From positions 1-64,000 of the forward strand of contig NZ_JASAOI010000030.1 in assembly GCF_029953285.1 (NCBI RefSeq): DNA of 64,000 nucleotides, written 5' to 3'. The notes beneath the pieces were generated by a model. It had not been told where the DNA came from and searched no databases. It saw nothing but the letters and a program-made list of their open reading frames with translations. Numbering within the stretch: the first letter of the stretch is position 1; each line of letters starts with the position of its first letter. Both the position numbers and the translations under genes were made by a program. Shown here in pieces: positions 9,556 to 17,480 of the stretch. This DNA comes from Yinghuangia seranimata. GTDB taxonomy: Bacteria > Actinomycetota > Actinomycetes > Streptomycetales > Streptomycetaceae.

Positions 9556-9595
9556 GGACGGGGGCGTCGCGCGGTGCCGCGCGGCGCCCCCGTCC
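9556..9595. terminator. Strong hairpin terminator after DUF779
   Basis: An 11-bp arm GGACGGGGGCG pairs with CGCCCCCGTCC, and inside it CGCGCGG pairs with CCGCGCG across a 2-base loop, with one T-G wobble between the blocks. It lies 30 bp after the DUF779 stop. Confidence 0.7.
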
Positions 9596-9616
9596 GGGTG
9601 CGGACTCCGGTGCGGT

Positions 9617-9626
9617 GAAACGTTTC
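9617..9626. promoter_or_regulatory. 10-bp palindrome upstream of thiolase
   Basis: GAAACGTTTC is a perfect palindrome 163 bp before the thiolase start, just after the DUF779 terminator. It does not fit the KstR spacing. It may be an operator for another regulator. Confidence 0.25.
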
Positions 9627-9788
9627 TGACGGTGGTTCACGCCGACTGTGAAATGCCGCAAAACATGTCTTAGGGTCGGCTGACAGTCCGAAATGTTCCG
9701 TTATGTACGTGACTGTTTGGAGCATGTCAACCTCTTGTGCGGGTCCTCGGCGCGGGGTTAGAAACCCTCCACGACGAAAGGACCTGTC

Positions 9789-10931
9789 ATGGCTGAACCC
9801 GTCATCGTTGAGGCAGTGCGGACGCCGATCGGCAAGCGGGGCGGCGCGCTGTCGGAACTGCACCCGACCGAGCTGCTGGGACAGACCTACCGCGAGCTGC
9901 TGGACCGCTCCGGCGCCCACGACGACCTCGTCGAGCAGGTCGTCGGCGGCTGCGTCACCCAGGCGGGGGAGCAGGCCGCCAACGTCACGCGCACCGCGTG
10001 GCTGGCGGCGGGCCTGCCGTACGACACCGGCGCCACCACCGTCGACGCCCAGTGCGGCTCCGGCCAGCAGGCCGCGCATCTGGTCGCCGGGCTCGTCGCG
10101 GGCGGCACGATCGACGTCGGAATCTCGTGCGGCGTCGAGTCCATGAGCCGCGTCCCGCTCGGCTCCGCGACGCAGGGGCCCGGCAGCCCCTACCCCGCGA
10201 CGTGGGACATCGACCTGCCGACGCAGTACGAGGCCGCCGAGCGCATCGCCCGCAAGTACGGCGTCTCCCGCGAGGCCGCCGACGGGCTCGGCCTGCTCTC
10301 CCAGGAGCGGGCCCGCCAGGCCTGGAACAACCACCGCTTCAAGCACGAGACGTTCGGTGTCAAGGTCCCGGCCGGCGACGACGCCTTCCGCCTGGTCGAG
10401 GAGGACGAGGGGGTGCGCGGCACCTCCTTCGAGGCCCTCGCCGCGCTGCGCCCGGTCCTGCCCGGCGGCATCCACACGGCCGGCACCACGTCGCAGGTCT
10501 CCGACGGCGCGGCGGCGATCCTGTGGGCGTCGAAGAAGTCGGCGACGGCACTCGGCATGAGGCCGCGCGCCCGCGTCGTCGCCCAGGCCCTGGTCGGCTC
10601 CGACCCGTCCCTCAACCTGGACGGAGCCATTACGGCCACCCGCGCGGTCCTCGGCCGTGCGGGCATGAGCCTCGACGACATCGACCTGGTCGAGGTCAAC
10701 GAGGCCTTCGCCGCGGTGGTGCTGGCCTGGACGAAGGCGTTCGCCGCGGACATGTCGAAGGTGAACGTCAACGGCGGCGCGCTGTCCCTCGGCCACCCGG
10801 TCGGCGCGACCGGCACCCGCCTGCTGGTCTCCGCGCTCCACGAACTCGAACGCAGCGACAAGGAGTTCGCCCTCATCGCCATGTGCGGCGGAGGCGGCCA
10901 GGCCACGGGCACGATCATCCAACGCCTGTAA
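9789..10931 (+). CDS. Acetyl-CoA acetyltransferase / 3-ketoacyl-CoA thiolase (FadA5/FadA6-like)
   Basis: 380 residues from ATG 9789, with GAAAGGA upstream. Thiolase catalytic set: nucleophile Cys 89 in QCGSGQQ, NEAFA, His 336 in SLGHPVGATGTR, and Cys 366 in MCGGGGQ. The N-terminus VEAVRTPIGKRGGAL is like actinobacterial steroid/lipid thiolases. It cleaves 3-ketoacyl-CoA (or condenses acetyl-CoA). The 263-bp leader contains a palindrome, and the 3' end runs into a hairpin and an octamer array. Enzyme class is secure; the steroid link is inferred from neighbours. Confidence 0.88.
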   Translation: MAEPVIVEAVRTPIGKRGGALSELHPTELLGQTYRELLDRSGAHDDLVEQVVGGCVTQAGEQAANVTRTAWLAAGLPYDTGATTVDAQCGSGQQAAHLVAGLVAGGTIDVGISCGVESMSRVPLGSATQGPGSPYPATWDIDLPTQYEAAERIARKYGVSREAADGLGLLSQERARQAWNNHRFKHETFGVKVPAGDDAFRLVEEDEGVRGTSFEALAALRPVLPGGIHTAGTTSQVSDGAAAILWASKKSATALGMRPRARVVAQALVGSDPSLNLDGAITATRAVLGRAGMSLDDIDLVEVNEAFAAVVLAWTKAFAADMSKVNVNGGALSLGHPVGATGTRLLVSALHELERSDKEFALIAMCGGGGQATGTIIQRL

Positions 10932-10938
10932 CCGAGCC

Positions 10939-10972
10939 GCGGGAGCGGACCCCAGGGCAGGCCCGCTCCCGC
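10939..10972. terminator. Hairpin at the edge of the octamer array
   Basis: GCGGGAGCGG pairs perfectly with CCGCTCCCGC (10 bp, 14-nt loop), starting 8 bp after the thiolase stop. The right arm contains the first copy of the GCTCCCGC tandem repeat. Confidence 0.65.
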
Positions 10973-11092
10973 GCTCCCGCGCTCCCGCGCTCCCGCGCTC
11001 CCGCGCTCCCGCGCTCCCGCGCTCCCGCGCTCCCGCGCTCCCGCGCTCCCGCGCTCCCGCGCTCCCGCGCTCCCGCGCTCCCGCGCTCCCGC
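10965..11092. repeat. Tandem array, 16 perfect copies of an octamer GCTCCCGC
   Basis: Sixteen uninterrupted identical 8-bp units (128 bp) fill the gap between the converging thiolase and MBL genes. The array is flanked on both sides by inverted copies of the unit: GCGGGAGC at 10939-10946, and a nearly complete match in GCGCGGGAGG at 11099-11108. Any right-arm unit can therefore pair with the left arm. The unit length is not a multiple of three and no gene is supported here. Probably an expanded terminator arm, variable by slippage. Confidence 0.9.
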
Positions 11093-11213
11093 GCGGAGCG
11101 CGGGAGGCGGGGCCGCAGCGTGCTTTTGGCGGTGGGTAGTTGCGCTTTCGGGGTGGTGCGCGGCGCGCTGGCGCGCTCGCGCACTGTCGTTCCCCTCGCG
11201 GAGTGCGCCCTCG

Positions 11214-12278
11214 CTATGCCGTCGCGCCGTAGCGGATCGGGTCGTCGGTCGAGACCGCTCCCGCCTGGCCGCGTTTGACCAGGTGTCGGAGGTGGGCGGC
11301 GGCTTCGCTCAGGGCTATTTGGCGGTTCTGGACGCCCAGTTCGGACCAGGGGCGGTTCCAGTCCATGCCGACGGCGATCTCCCACAGCGTCAGCGGGGTC
11401 GCGGCCAGGCGTGCGTGGAGGGCGACGAGGCGCTCCTCGTGCAGTGCGGTGATCTCGGCGACGCGGGTGGGGGCGTCGGTGAAGATGTGCTGGTGGGCCG
11501 GCAGTACCTCGGTGATCGGCATCGCGGCGACCTTGGCCAGGGAGGCGAGGAAGTCGCCGAGCGGGTCGGCCTCGTCGGTGTCGTCGTACAGGCCGATGTG
11601 CGGTGTGATGCCGGGCAGCAGGTGGTCGCCGGACAGCAGACGTCCGGCGCGGTCGGGGCCGGTGCCGACGCCTTCCTCGAGGAACAGGCAGACGTGGCCC
11701 GGGGTGTGCCCGGGCGTCCACACGATCCGTACGTCGCGCCCGGCCACGTCGGCGAGTTCGCCGTGGACGAGGTTCCGGTCGGGGGTGGCCAGCCGGAACC
11801 GCGGCGAGACGACGCCGGAGGCCTTGCGGGTCGAGGTGAGCGCGTCCAGCGCCTCCTGCGGCGCGCCGGCCGCGCGCAGGACCTCGAGGTGGTGCTCCAG
11901 CCACCGCGACCGCGGCGAGGTGTTGATGAGCTCGACGTGCGCCGCGTCGGCCTCGTGCATCGCGACCCACGCGCCCGACGCCTCCACGACGGCGTAGGTG
12001 AGCCCGTGGTGGTCGGGGTGGTTGTGCGTCGCGATGACGCCGTGCACGTCGGCGAGCGAGGTGCCCATCGCGGTGAGCCCGGAGGTCAGCGCGGCGAGCG
12101 AGCGCGGGTCGTCCCAGCCGGCGTCGACCAGGACGGGGCCGCGGTCGCTCTCCAGGACGTAGACGAGCGTGTTCCCGAGCGGGTTGTCGGGGATCGGTAC
12201 GGGGATCGTCCACACCCCGCCGCCGAGGTCCGTGACGGCGCTGTCGATTGACGTCTCGTCAGGTTCCGTGGCCGTCAT
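11214..12278 (-). CDS. MBL-fold metallo-hydrolase
   Basis: 354 residues from ATG 12278, with GGGAGGG upstream. The metal-binding motif THNHPDHHG (HxHxDH) and later TPGHTPGH and SGDHLL identify a metallo-beta-lactamase-fold hydrolase with a C-terminal helical extension, the type often annotated as Zn-dependent thioesterase or glyoxalase II-like. It is divergent from the aldehyde dehydrogenase at 12521 across an AT-rich 240-bp spacer. The substrate is unknown; acyl-CoA or lactone hydrolysis would suit the neighbourhood. Confidence 0.85.
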   Translation of the reverse strand: MTATEPDETSIDSAVTDLGGGVWTIPVPIPDNPLGNTLVYVLESDRGPVLVDAGWDDPRSLAALTSGLTAMGTSLADVHGVIATHNHPDHHGLTYAVVEASGAWVAMHEADAAHVELINTSPRSRWLEHHLEVLRAAGAPQEALDALTSTRKASGVVSPRFRLATPDRNLVHGELADVAGRDVRIVWTPGHTPGHVCLFLEEGVGTGPDRAGRLLSGDHLLPGITPHIGLYDDTDEADPLGDFLASLAKVAAMPITEVLPAHQHIFTDAPTRVAEITALHEERLVALHARLAATPLTLWEIAVGMDWNRPWSELGVQNRQIALSEAAAHLRHLVKRGQAGAVSTDDPIRYGATA

Positions 12279-12520
12279 CGCGCCCTCCCGGATCGGTGCA
12301 CTGTGCACGGTTCGCCCTCGCAATATAATTGACGAGGTCTAGTAAAAGTCGACGGGGTGTCGGGCGTCATTCTCCCGGGACGTCCGTCCGGAGCGGGACT
12401 CCGGGTGAGACTCCAGTCTCATCCGGGGCCCGAATCCGTTGTTCCCGCACTCCGGAACTGATATCTGTTCTACTGCGGAGGCGTGGTCGGAAACGCCCGG
12501 CGGACAACGAGGAGGACCAG
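12279..12520. promoter_or_regulatory. Divergent promoter region
   Basis: 242 bp between the divergent MBL and aldehyde dehydrogenase genes. It includes an unusually AT-rich stretch near 12320-12345 with TATAAT on the plus strand. Promoters for both genes must lie here. No clear operator repeat was found. Confidence 0.5.
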
Positions 12521-13978
12521 GTGACGGACGTCCTGGAGTACGGCCAACTGTTCATCGACGGGCACCTCGTCGACCCGGCCGGGTCGGACGTGATCGAGGT
12601 CGTCTCGCCCCACACCGAGCAGGTCATCGGGCGCGTGCCGCACGCCGCCAAGGAAGACGTCGACCGCGCCGTCGCCGCCGCGCGCCGCGCCTTCGACGAG
12701 GGCCCCTGGCCGCGCATGGCGCTCGAGGAGCGCCTGGAGATCGTCGGGCGCATCAAGGACGCGTTCATGACGCGTTACGACGAGATCGCGCGCCTGATCA
12801 GCTCCGAGAACGGCTCGCCGTACTCGTGGAGCATCTTCGCCCAGTCGATGGGCGCCGGCATGCTGTACGACTCGGCCATCAACGCGGCCCGCGCCTTCCC
12901 GTTCGAGGAGAAGCGCGCCGGCGTGCTCAACCCGCTGCTGGTCCGCAAGGAGGCGGTCGGCGTCGTCGCGGCCGTCGTGCCGTGGAACGTCCCGCAGTTC
13001 GTGACGGCCGCCAAGCTCGGCCCGGCGTTCGCGTCCGGCTGCACCGTGGTGCTCAAGCCGTCCCCCGAGACGCCGCTCGACGCCTACCTCCTCGCGGACA
13101 TATGCAAGGAGGCCGGCCTCCCGGACGGCGTCCTCAACATCGTCCCGGCCGACCGCGAGGTCAGCGAGTACCTCGTCGGCCACCCGGACATCGACAAGGT
13201 CGCGTTCACCGGCTCGGTCAACGCCGGCAAGCGCATCATGGAGGTCGCGGCCCGCAACCTCACGCGCGTCACGCTCGAACTCGGCGGCAAGTCCGCGGCG
13301 ATCATCCTCCCGGACGCCGACCTCGAGCACACCGTCACGACGCTCATGCCGAACTCGTTCATGAACAACGGCCAGGCGTGCGTCGCGCAGACCCGCATCC
13401 TGGTGCCGCGCGGCCGCTACGACGAGATCTCCGAGCGCATCGCCGCCTGGGTCTCCGAACTGGTCGTCGGCGACCCGCTGGACGCCGCCACCCAGGTCGG
13501 CCCGCTGGTCGCGCGCCGCCAGCAGCAGCGCTCGCTCGACTACATCCGCATCGGCCAGGACGAGGGCGCCAAGGTGCTCACCGGCGGCGGCCGCCCCGAG
13601 TCGCAGCCCACCGGCTGGTACGTCGAGCCCACGCTGTTCGGCGACGTCGACAACTCCATGCGGATCGCGCAGGAGGAGATCTTCGGCCCGGTCGTGTGCC
13701 TGCTGCCGTACGGCGACGAGGCGGACGCCGTGAAGATCGCCAACGACTCGGAGTTCGGCCTGTCCGGCAGCGTCTGGACGCAGGACGTCGAGCGCGGCAT
13801 CGACATCGCGCGCCAGGTCCGCACCGGCACGTACTCGGTCAACACGTACGGTGTGGACTTCAACGGCCCGTTCGGCGGGTTCAAGAACTCCGGCATCGGC
13901 CGCGAGTTCGGCCCCGAGGGCCTGGCCGCCTACCTGGAGAGCAAGTCGATCGCGCTCCCGAAGGACTACCAGGCCTGA
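12521..13978 (+). CDS. Aldehyde dehydrogenase family protein
   Basis: 485 residues. GTG 12521 was chosen because GAGGAGG sits about 7 bases upstream; the frame is open further upstream but without support. ALDH features are complete: VPWNVPQ, LELGGKSA (general base), NNGQACVAQTR (nucleophilic Cys), EEIFGPVV and a C-terminal GGFKNSGIGREFG. It belongs to the broad-specificity NAD-dependent ALDH group common beside P450 and ferredoxin genes in actinomycetes. A ferredoxin follows about 100 bp downstream, so the pair may take part in one oxidation pathway. Confidence 0.92.
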   Translation: MTDVLEYGQLFIDGHLVDPAGSDVIEVVSPHTEQVIGRVPHAAKEDVDRAVAAARRAFDEGPWPRMALEERLEIVGRIKDAFMTRYDEIARLISSENGSPYSWSIFAQSMGAGMLYDSAINAARAFPFEEKRAGVLNPLLVRKEAVGVVAAVVPWNVPQFVTAAKLGPAFASGCTVVLKPSPETPLDAYLLADICKEAGLPDGVLNIVPADREVSEYLVGHPDIDKVAFTGSVNAGKRIMEVAARNLTRVTLELGGKSAAIILPDADLEHTVTTLMPNSFMNNGQACVAQTRILVPRGRYDEISERIAAWVSELVVGDPLDAATQVGPLVARRQQQRSLDYIRIGQDEGAKVLTGGGRPESQPTGWYVEPTLFGDVDNSMRIAQEEIFGPVVCLLPYGDEADAVKIANDSEFGLSGSVWTQDVERGIDIARQVRTGTYSVNTYGVDFNGPFGGFKNSGIGREFGPEGLAAYLESKSIALPKDYQA

Positions 13979-14080
13979 CCGCGGGCAGCCCGCACCCGTA
14001 CGGCACGATCCGCACGACCGGAACGACGGCATCGCGCAAGAACGAGCATGACGACCCAGAACGAAGAGGTGGCAACTCCC

Positions 14081-14311
14081 ATGGCCGACAAGTGGCGCGT
14101 CGAGGTCGACCGCAGCGTCTGCATCGGATCGGGCATGTGCATCGGCAGCGCGCCCGATGACTTCAAGCTCGACGCCGCCCGGCAGTCGCACCCGCGCCTG
14201 GAGATCCTGGACGCGTCCGACGGCATCATGGAGGCCGCCGAGAGCTGCCCCGTCGAGGCGATCAGCATCGTGAACGCGGAGACCGGCGAGACGCTGTTCC
14301 CGCCCGCCTGA
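14081..14311 (+). CDS. [3Fe-4S]-type ferredoxin
   Basis: 76 residues. ATG 14081 is preferred over the in-frame ATG 14048 because GAGGTGG lies 8 bases before it. The Cys arrangement CIGSGMC ... ESCPVEAI matches the small P450-partner ferredoxins of actinobacteria. It probably passes electrons to a cytochrome P450 not encoded in this window. KstR regulons of mycobacteria include a ferredoxin of this type (FdxD, from memory), consistent with the adjacent KstR-like gene, though no operator is seen directly upstream. Confidence 0.85.
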   Translation: MADKWRVEVDRSVCIGSGMCIGSAPDDFKLDAARQSHPRLEILDASDGIMEAAESCPVEAISIVNAETGETLFPPA

Positions 14312-14346
14312 CGGCCCCCGCGGCCGTGCAACGGCGCTGAACGAGG

Positions 14347-14381
14347 GGCGGGTTCCGGGCTGTGGTCGCCCGGGGCCCGCC
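14347..14381. terminator. Hairpin between convergent ferredoxin and tetR genes
   Basis: GGCGGGTTCCGGG pairs with CCCGGGGCCCGCC (13 bp including two G-T wobbles) and is placed between the two converging stops. Confidence 0.55.
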
Positions 14382-14430
14382 TCCGCCGTGTGCCCGCCGG
14401 GGCGCCTGGCCGCGCCCCGGTCGACACGTG

Positions 14431-15123
14431 TCACTCGCCGCGCGTGTCCTCCGCGGCGGCCCGCGCCGCGGCCGCGGCCGGCTCCTCGTCGGGGATCAGC
14501 CGGGCGACGGTCTCGATGTCCAGGCGCACCTGGGCGATCGACGCGCGGCCGTTGAGCCACGAGATCAGCGACGAGTGCCAGGTGTGCGTGATCACCCGGA
14601 TCACCGCCAGCTCCTCGGTGCTGGGCTCGACCGACAGGTCCTCGTGGATGGCGTCGAGGATCATCTCGGTGGTGATCCGGCTCACCCCGTCGACCTCGGC
14701 GGACACCGAGCGGTCGGCGAACTGCAGCGCGCGCATCATCGCCTCGGTCAGGTGCGGCTCGCGCTGCATGCCGCGGAACGCGCGCAGCAGCGTGTCGACG
14801 ACGCGGTCGCGCGGCGGCAGGCCCTTGTTGGGCTTGCGGCGCAGCTGGCCGCCGAGTTGCTCGAGCTGGTCGTACATCGTCGCGACCAGCAGGTGCACCT
14901 TCGAGGGGAAGTACCGGTACAGCGTTCCGAGGGCGACCTCGGACAGCTCGGCGACCTCCCGCATCTGCACCGCGTCGTAGCCGCCCTGCGCGGCGAGCCG
15001 GGTCGTGGCGCGCAGGATCCTGCGTCTGCGGGCCTCCTGGCGCTCGGTGAGCGGCGCGCCCGCTGCCTTCGTGTACGTCGTCATCATCCGCCCGTCTGTC
15101 GTCGTCCTGGGCATGCCGGACAC
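14431..15123 (-). CDS. kstR: TetR-family repressor, KstR-like
   Basis: 230 residues if started at GTG 15123 (AGGTGA six bases upstream); ATG 15114 and ATG 15087 are alternatives. The N-terminal HTH (ARRRRILRATTRLAAQGGYD, then VQMREVAELSEVALGTLYRYFPSKVHLL) and the ligand-domain segment MQREPHLTEAMMRALQFAD closely resemble mycobacterial KstR as I recall it. KstR represses cholesterol catabolism and is released by steroid-CoA intermediates. A perfect KstR operator lies 113 bp upstream, consistent with autoregulation. Family certain; KstR orthology likely but not proven. Confidence 0.8.
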   Translation of the reverse strand: MSGMPRTTTDGRMMTTYTKAAGAPLTERQEARRRRILRATTRLAAQGGYDAVQMREVAELSEVALGTLYRYFPSKVHLLVATMYDQLEQLGGQLRRKPNKGLPPRDRVVDTLLRAFRGMQREPHLTEAMMRALQFADRSVSAEVDGVSRITTEMILDAIHEDLSVEPSTEELAVIRVITHTWHSSLISWLNGRASIAQVRLDIETVARLIPDEEPAAAAARAAAEDTRGE

Positions 15124-15235
15124 TGGTGTTCACCTGACTGCACTTCAGATACGGCCGTGGCGTGTGTTACGGGTCACGCCGTGGCCTGTGTGGCCGGTGC
15201 CCGGCGGTATCTTGCAGGTTCCGACGGGCCAATAT

Positions 15236-15249
15236 TGAAACTCGTTCTA
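15236..15249. promoter_or_regulatory. KstR-type operator between kstR and the glycosyltransferase operon
   Basis: TGAAACTCGTTCTA fits TnnAACnnGTTnnA at all eight defined positions. It lies 48 bp before the glycosyltransferase start and overlaps a TTGAAA that resembles a -35 box. It is also upstream of the divergent repressor gene, so it may serve both. Confidence 0.7.
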
Positions 15250-15297
15250 GATTACGCGACTACTATGCTCCGCCAAGAGCGTCGAAGGGGGCCATTC

Positions 15298-16629
15298 GTG
15301 ATACGGGAGACCGTGGCGGCCGCGCAGACCCCGGCCACCGCCGTGCCTTCCGCAGCGGATCGGCCGCTCAGAATCGCCCTTCTGGCGTACCGGGGCGACC
15401 CGTTCTGCGGCGGCCAGGGCGTGTACGTGCGCCACCTGTCGCGGGAGCTCGCCCGGCTCGGCCACCACGTCGAGGTGATCACCGGACCGCCGTACGCCGT
15501 CGTCGACGACGTCCCCGGCAACCCGGTCAAGCTCACCAAGCTGCCGAGCCTGGACCTGTACCGCGAGCCCGACCCGTTCCGGATGCCCGCGCTGCGCGAG
15601 TACCGCGACTGGATCGACGTCCTCGAGGTCGGCGGCATGCTCGCGGCCGGCTTCCCCGAGCCGCTGACGTTCTCCCTGCGCGCCGCCCGCCACCTGCGCG
15701 GCCGCCGCGACGAGTTCGACGTCGTGCACGACAACCAGACCCTCGGCTACGGCCAGCTGGCGCTGCCCCGCATGGGCTTCCCGCTCGTCACCACGATCCA
15801 CCACCCCATCACCGTGGACCGCGGCCTCGAACTCGCCGAGGCCACCACGCTGCGCCGCAAGATCACGCTGCGCCGCTGGTACGGCTTCACCACGATGCAG
15901 AAGCGCGTCTCGGCCCGCCTCCCCGAGGTGGTCACCGTCTCCGGCTCCTCGAAGGCCGAGATCGTCGAGCACCTGGGCGTCTCGCCGTCCCGGGTCAAGG
16001 TCATCCACGTCGGCGCCGACACCGAGCTGTTCTCGCCGAGCGACGCGGTCGCCAAGGTGCCCGGCCGCATCGTCACCACGGCGAGCGCCGACGTGCCGCT
16101 CAAGGGCCTCATCTACCTCGTCGAGGCACTCGCCAAGCTGCGCACCGAGCGCGACGCCGAACTGGTCGTCGTCGGCAAGCCGCGCCCGGACGGGCCGGTC
16201 ATGAAGGCCATCGACCGGCTCGGCCTCACCGGCGCCGTGCGCTTTGTGAGCGACCTCACCGACGCCGAACTGGTCGACCTGGTCCGCAGCGCCGAGGTGG
16301 CGTGCGTACCCTCGCTGTACGAAGGCTTCTCGCTGCCCGCCGCCGAGGCCATGAGCTGCGGCACCGCGCTGGTGGCCAGCACCGGCGGGGCGATCCCCGA
16401 GGTGGCCGGCCCGGACGGCGAGACGTGTCTCGCGGTGCCGCCCGGCGACGCCGAGGCACTGCGCGTCGCGCTCGGCCGGCTGCTCGACGACGCCGACCTG
16501 AGAGCCCGGCTGGCCGCCGCCGGCCGCGCCCGCGTCCTCGAGCACTTCACGTGGCGCAACGCGGCCGCCAGGACCGCAGAGCGCTACCGCGCGGCCATCG
16601 AGGCGGCCGGCGCCAAGCGCGGCGCCTGA
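15298..16629 (+). CDS. Glycosyltransferase family 4 protein
   Basis: 443 residues from GTG 15298 with GAAGGGGG upstream. GT-B fold: an N-terminal GGQGVYVRHLSRELARLGH nucleotide-sugar/acceptor loop, then the C-terminal GT4 signature SLYEGFSLPAAEAMSCGTA (E-x7-E). It transfers a sugar from an activated donor; donor and acceptor are unknown. It is the first gene of a three-gene set with a methyltransferase and a terpenoid-toroid protein, and starts downstream of a KstR-type operator. It may build a glycosylated lipid or polyprenol-linked product; this is inference. Confidence 0.88.
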   Translation: MIRETVAAAQTPATAVPSAADRPLRIALLAYRGDPFCGGQGVYVRHLSRELARLGHHVEVITGPPYAVVDDVPGNPVKLTKLPSLDLYREPDPFRMPALREYRDWIDVLEVGGMLAAGFPEPLTFSLRAARHLRGRRDEFDVVHDNQTLGYGQLALPRMGFPLVTTIHHPITVDRGLELAEATTLRRKITLRRWYGFTTMQKRVSARLPEVVTVSGSSKAEIVEHLGVSPSRVKVIHVGADTELFSPSDAVAKVPGRIVTTASADVPLKGLIYLVEALAKLRTERDAELVVVGKPRPDGPVMKAIDRLGLTGAVRFVSDLTDAELVDLVRSAEVACVPSLYEGFSLPAAEAMSCGTALVASTGGAIPEVAGPDGETCLAVPPGDAEALRVALGRLLDDADLRARLAAAGRARVLEHFTWRNAAARTAERYRAAIEAAGAKRGA

Positions 16630-16733
16630 CCGGCCGGCACCGCCGACCCCCACCGCATCGCACCACCCGCAGCAGCACGCGCTGTACCCCCGCAGTACCG
16701 CAGCAGTACCGCACAGGAGACGGAGCCGCCGAC

Positions 16734-17480
16734 TTGCTCACCGTGGATTTCTCACGCTTTCCGCTAGCGCCGGGGGACCGGGTCCTGGACCTCGGCGCCG
16801 GCGGCGGCCGTCACTCCTTCGAGGCGTTCCGGCGCGGCGCCGACGTCGTCGCGCTGGACCGCAACCAGAAGGACGTGCGCGAGGTCAACGCGCTGTTCGC
16901 GGCCATGGCCGAGGCGGGCGAGGCGCCCGAGGGCGCCAACGCGATCGCGATAGAGGGCGACGCCCTCGCGCTGCCGTTCCCGGACGACAGCTTCGACCGC
17001 GTCATCATCTCCGAGGTCCTCGAGCACATCCCCGACGACAAGGGCGTGCTCGCCGAGATCTTCCGGGTCCTCAAGCCCGGCGGGCTCGCCGCGATGACCG
17101 TGCCGCGCTACGGGCCCGAGAAGGTGTGCTGGGCGCTCTCCGACGCCTACCACGAGGTCGAGGGCGGCCACATCCGCATCTACCGCGGCCACGAGCTCGT
17201 CGAGCGCGTCGAGGCGGCCGGCTTCGAGCAGTACGCGGAGCACTTCACGCACGCGCTGCACTCGCCGTACTGGTGGATCAAGTGCGCGGTGGGCGTCGAC
17301 AACGACAAGGCGCTGCCGGTGCGGGCGTACCACAAGCTCCTGGTGTGGGACATCATGAAGGCTCCCAAGGCCACCCGCTGGGCCGAGAAGGCGCTCAACC
17401 CGCTCATCGGCAAGAGCTACGTCGTGTACGCCGTCAAGCCGCGCGACCGTGCGGACGCCAAGTCAGAGGTGGCGGCGTGA
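16734..17480 (+). CDS. Class I SAM-dependent methyltransferase
   Basis: 248 residues. TTG 16734 fits the Shine-Dalgarno spacing (GGAG about 8 bases upstream); GTG 16743 is an alternative. Motif I is VLDLGAGGGRHS, then DALALPFPDDSFD, then a LEHIPDD post-motif and LKPGG, as in Methyltransf_11 enzymes. The C-terminal half (YHEVEGGHIRIY, YWWIKCAVG) is typical of a conserved actinobacterial branch of unknown acceptor. It overlaps the next gene by 4 bp (GTGA), so the two are translationally coupled. 104 bp separate it from the glycosyltransferase. Confidence 0.88.
   Translation: MLTVDFSRFPLAPGDRVLDLGAGGGRHSFEAFRRGADVVALDRNQKDVREVNALFAAMAEAGEAPEGANAIAIEGDALALPFPDDSFDRVIISEVLEHIPDDKGVLAEIFRVLKPGGLAAMTVPRYGPEKVCWALSDAYHEVEGGHIRIYRGHELVERVEAAGFEQYAEHFTHALHSPYWWIKCAVGVDNDKALPVRAYHKLLVWDIMKAPKATRWAEKALNPLIGKSYVVYAVKPRDRADAKSEVAA

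Noticed and set aside
9617-9626. GAAACGTTTC as another KstR operator
   Set aside because: The AAC and GTT half-sites are not separated by two bases as in TnnAACnnGTTnnA; kept only as a generic palindrome.
10965-11092. The octamer array as a coding repeat (PRSRAPAL-type peptide) or a CRISPR array
   Set aside because: The unit is 8 bp, which is not a multiple of three; there are no spacers; no start with a ribosome site precedes it. Treated as non-coding tandem repeat.
12470-15133. 887-codon minus-strand frame across the ALDH, ferredoxin and tetR genes
   Set aside because: It is in another frame from kstR and antisense to the ALDH; composition is that of a shadow frame.
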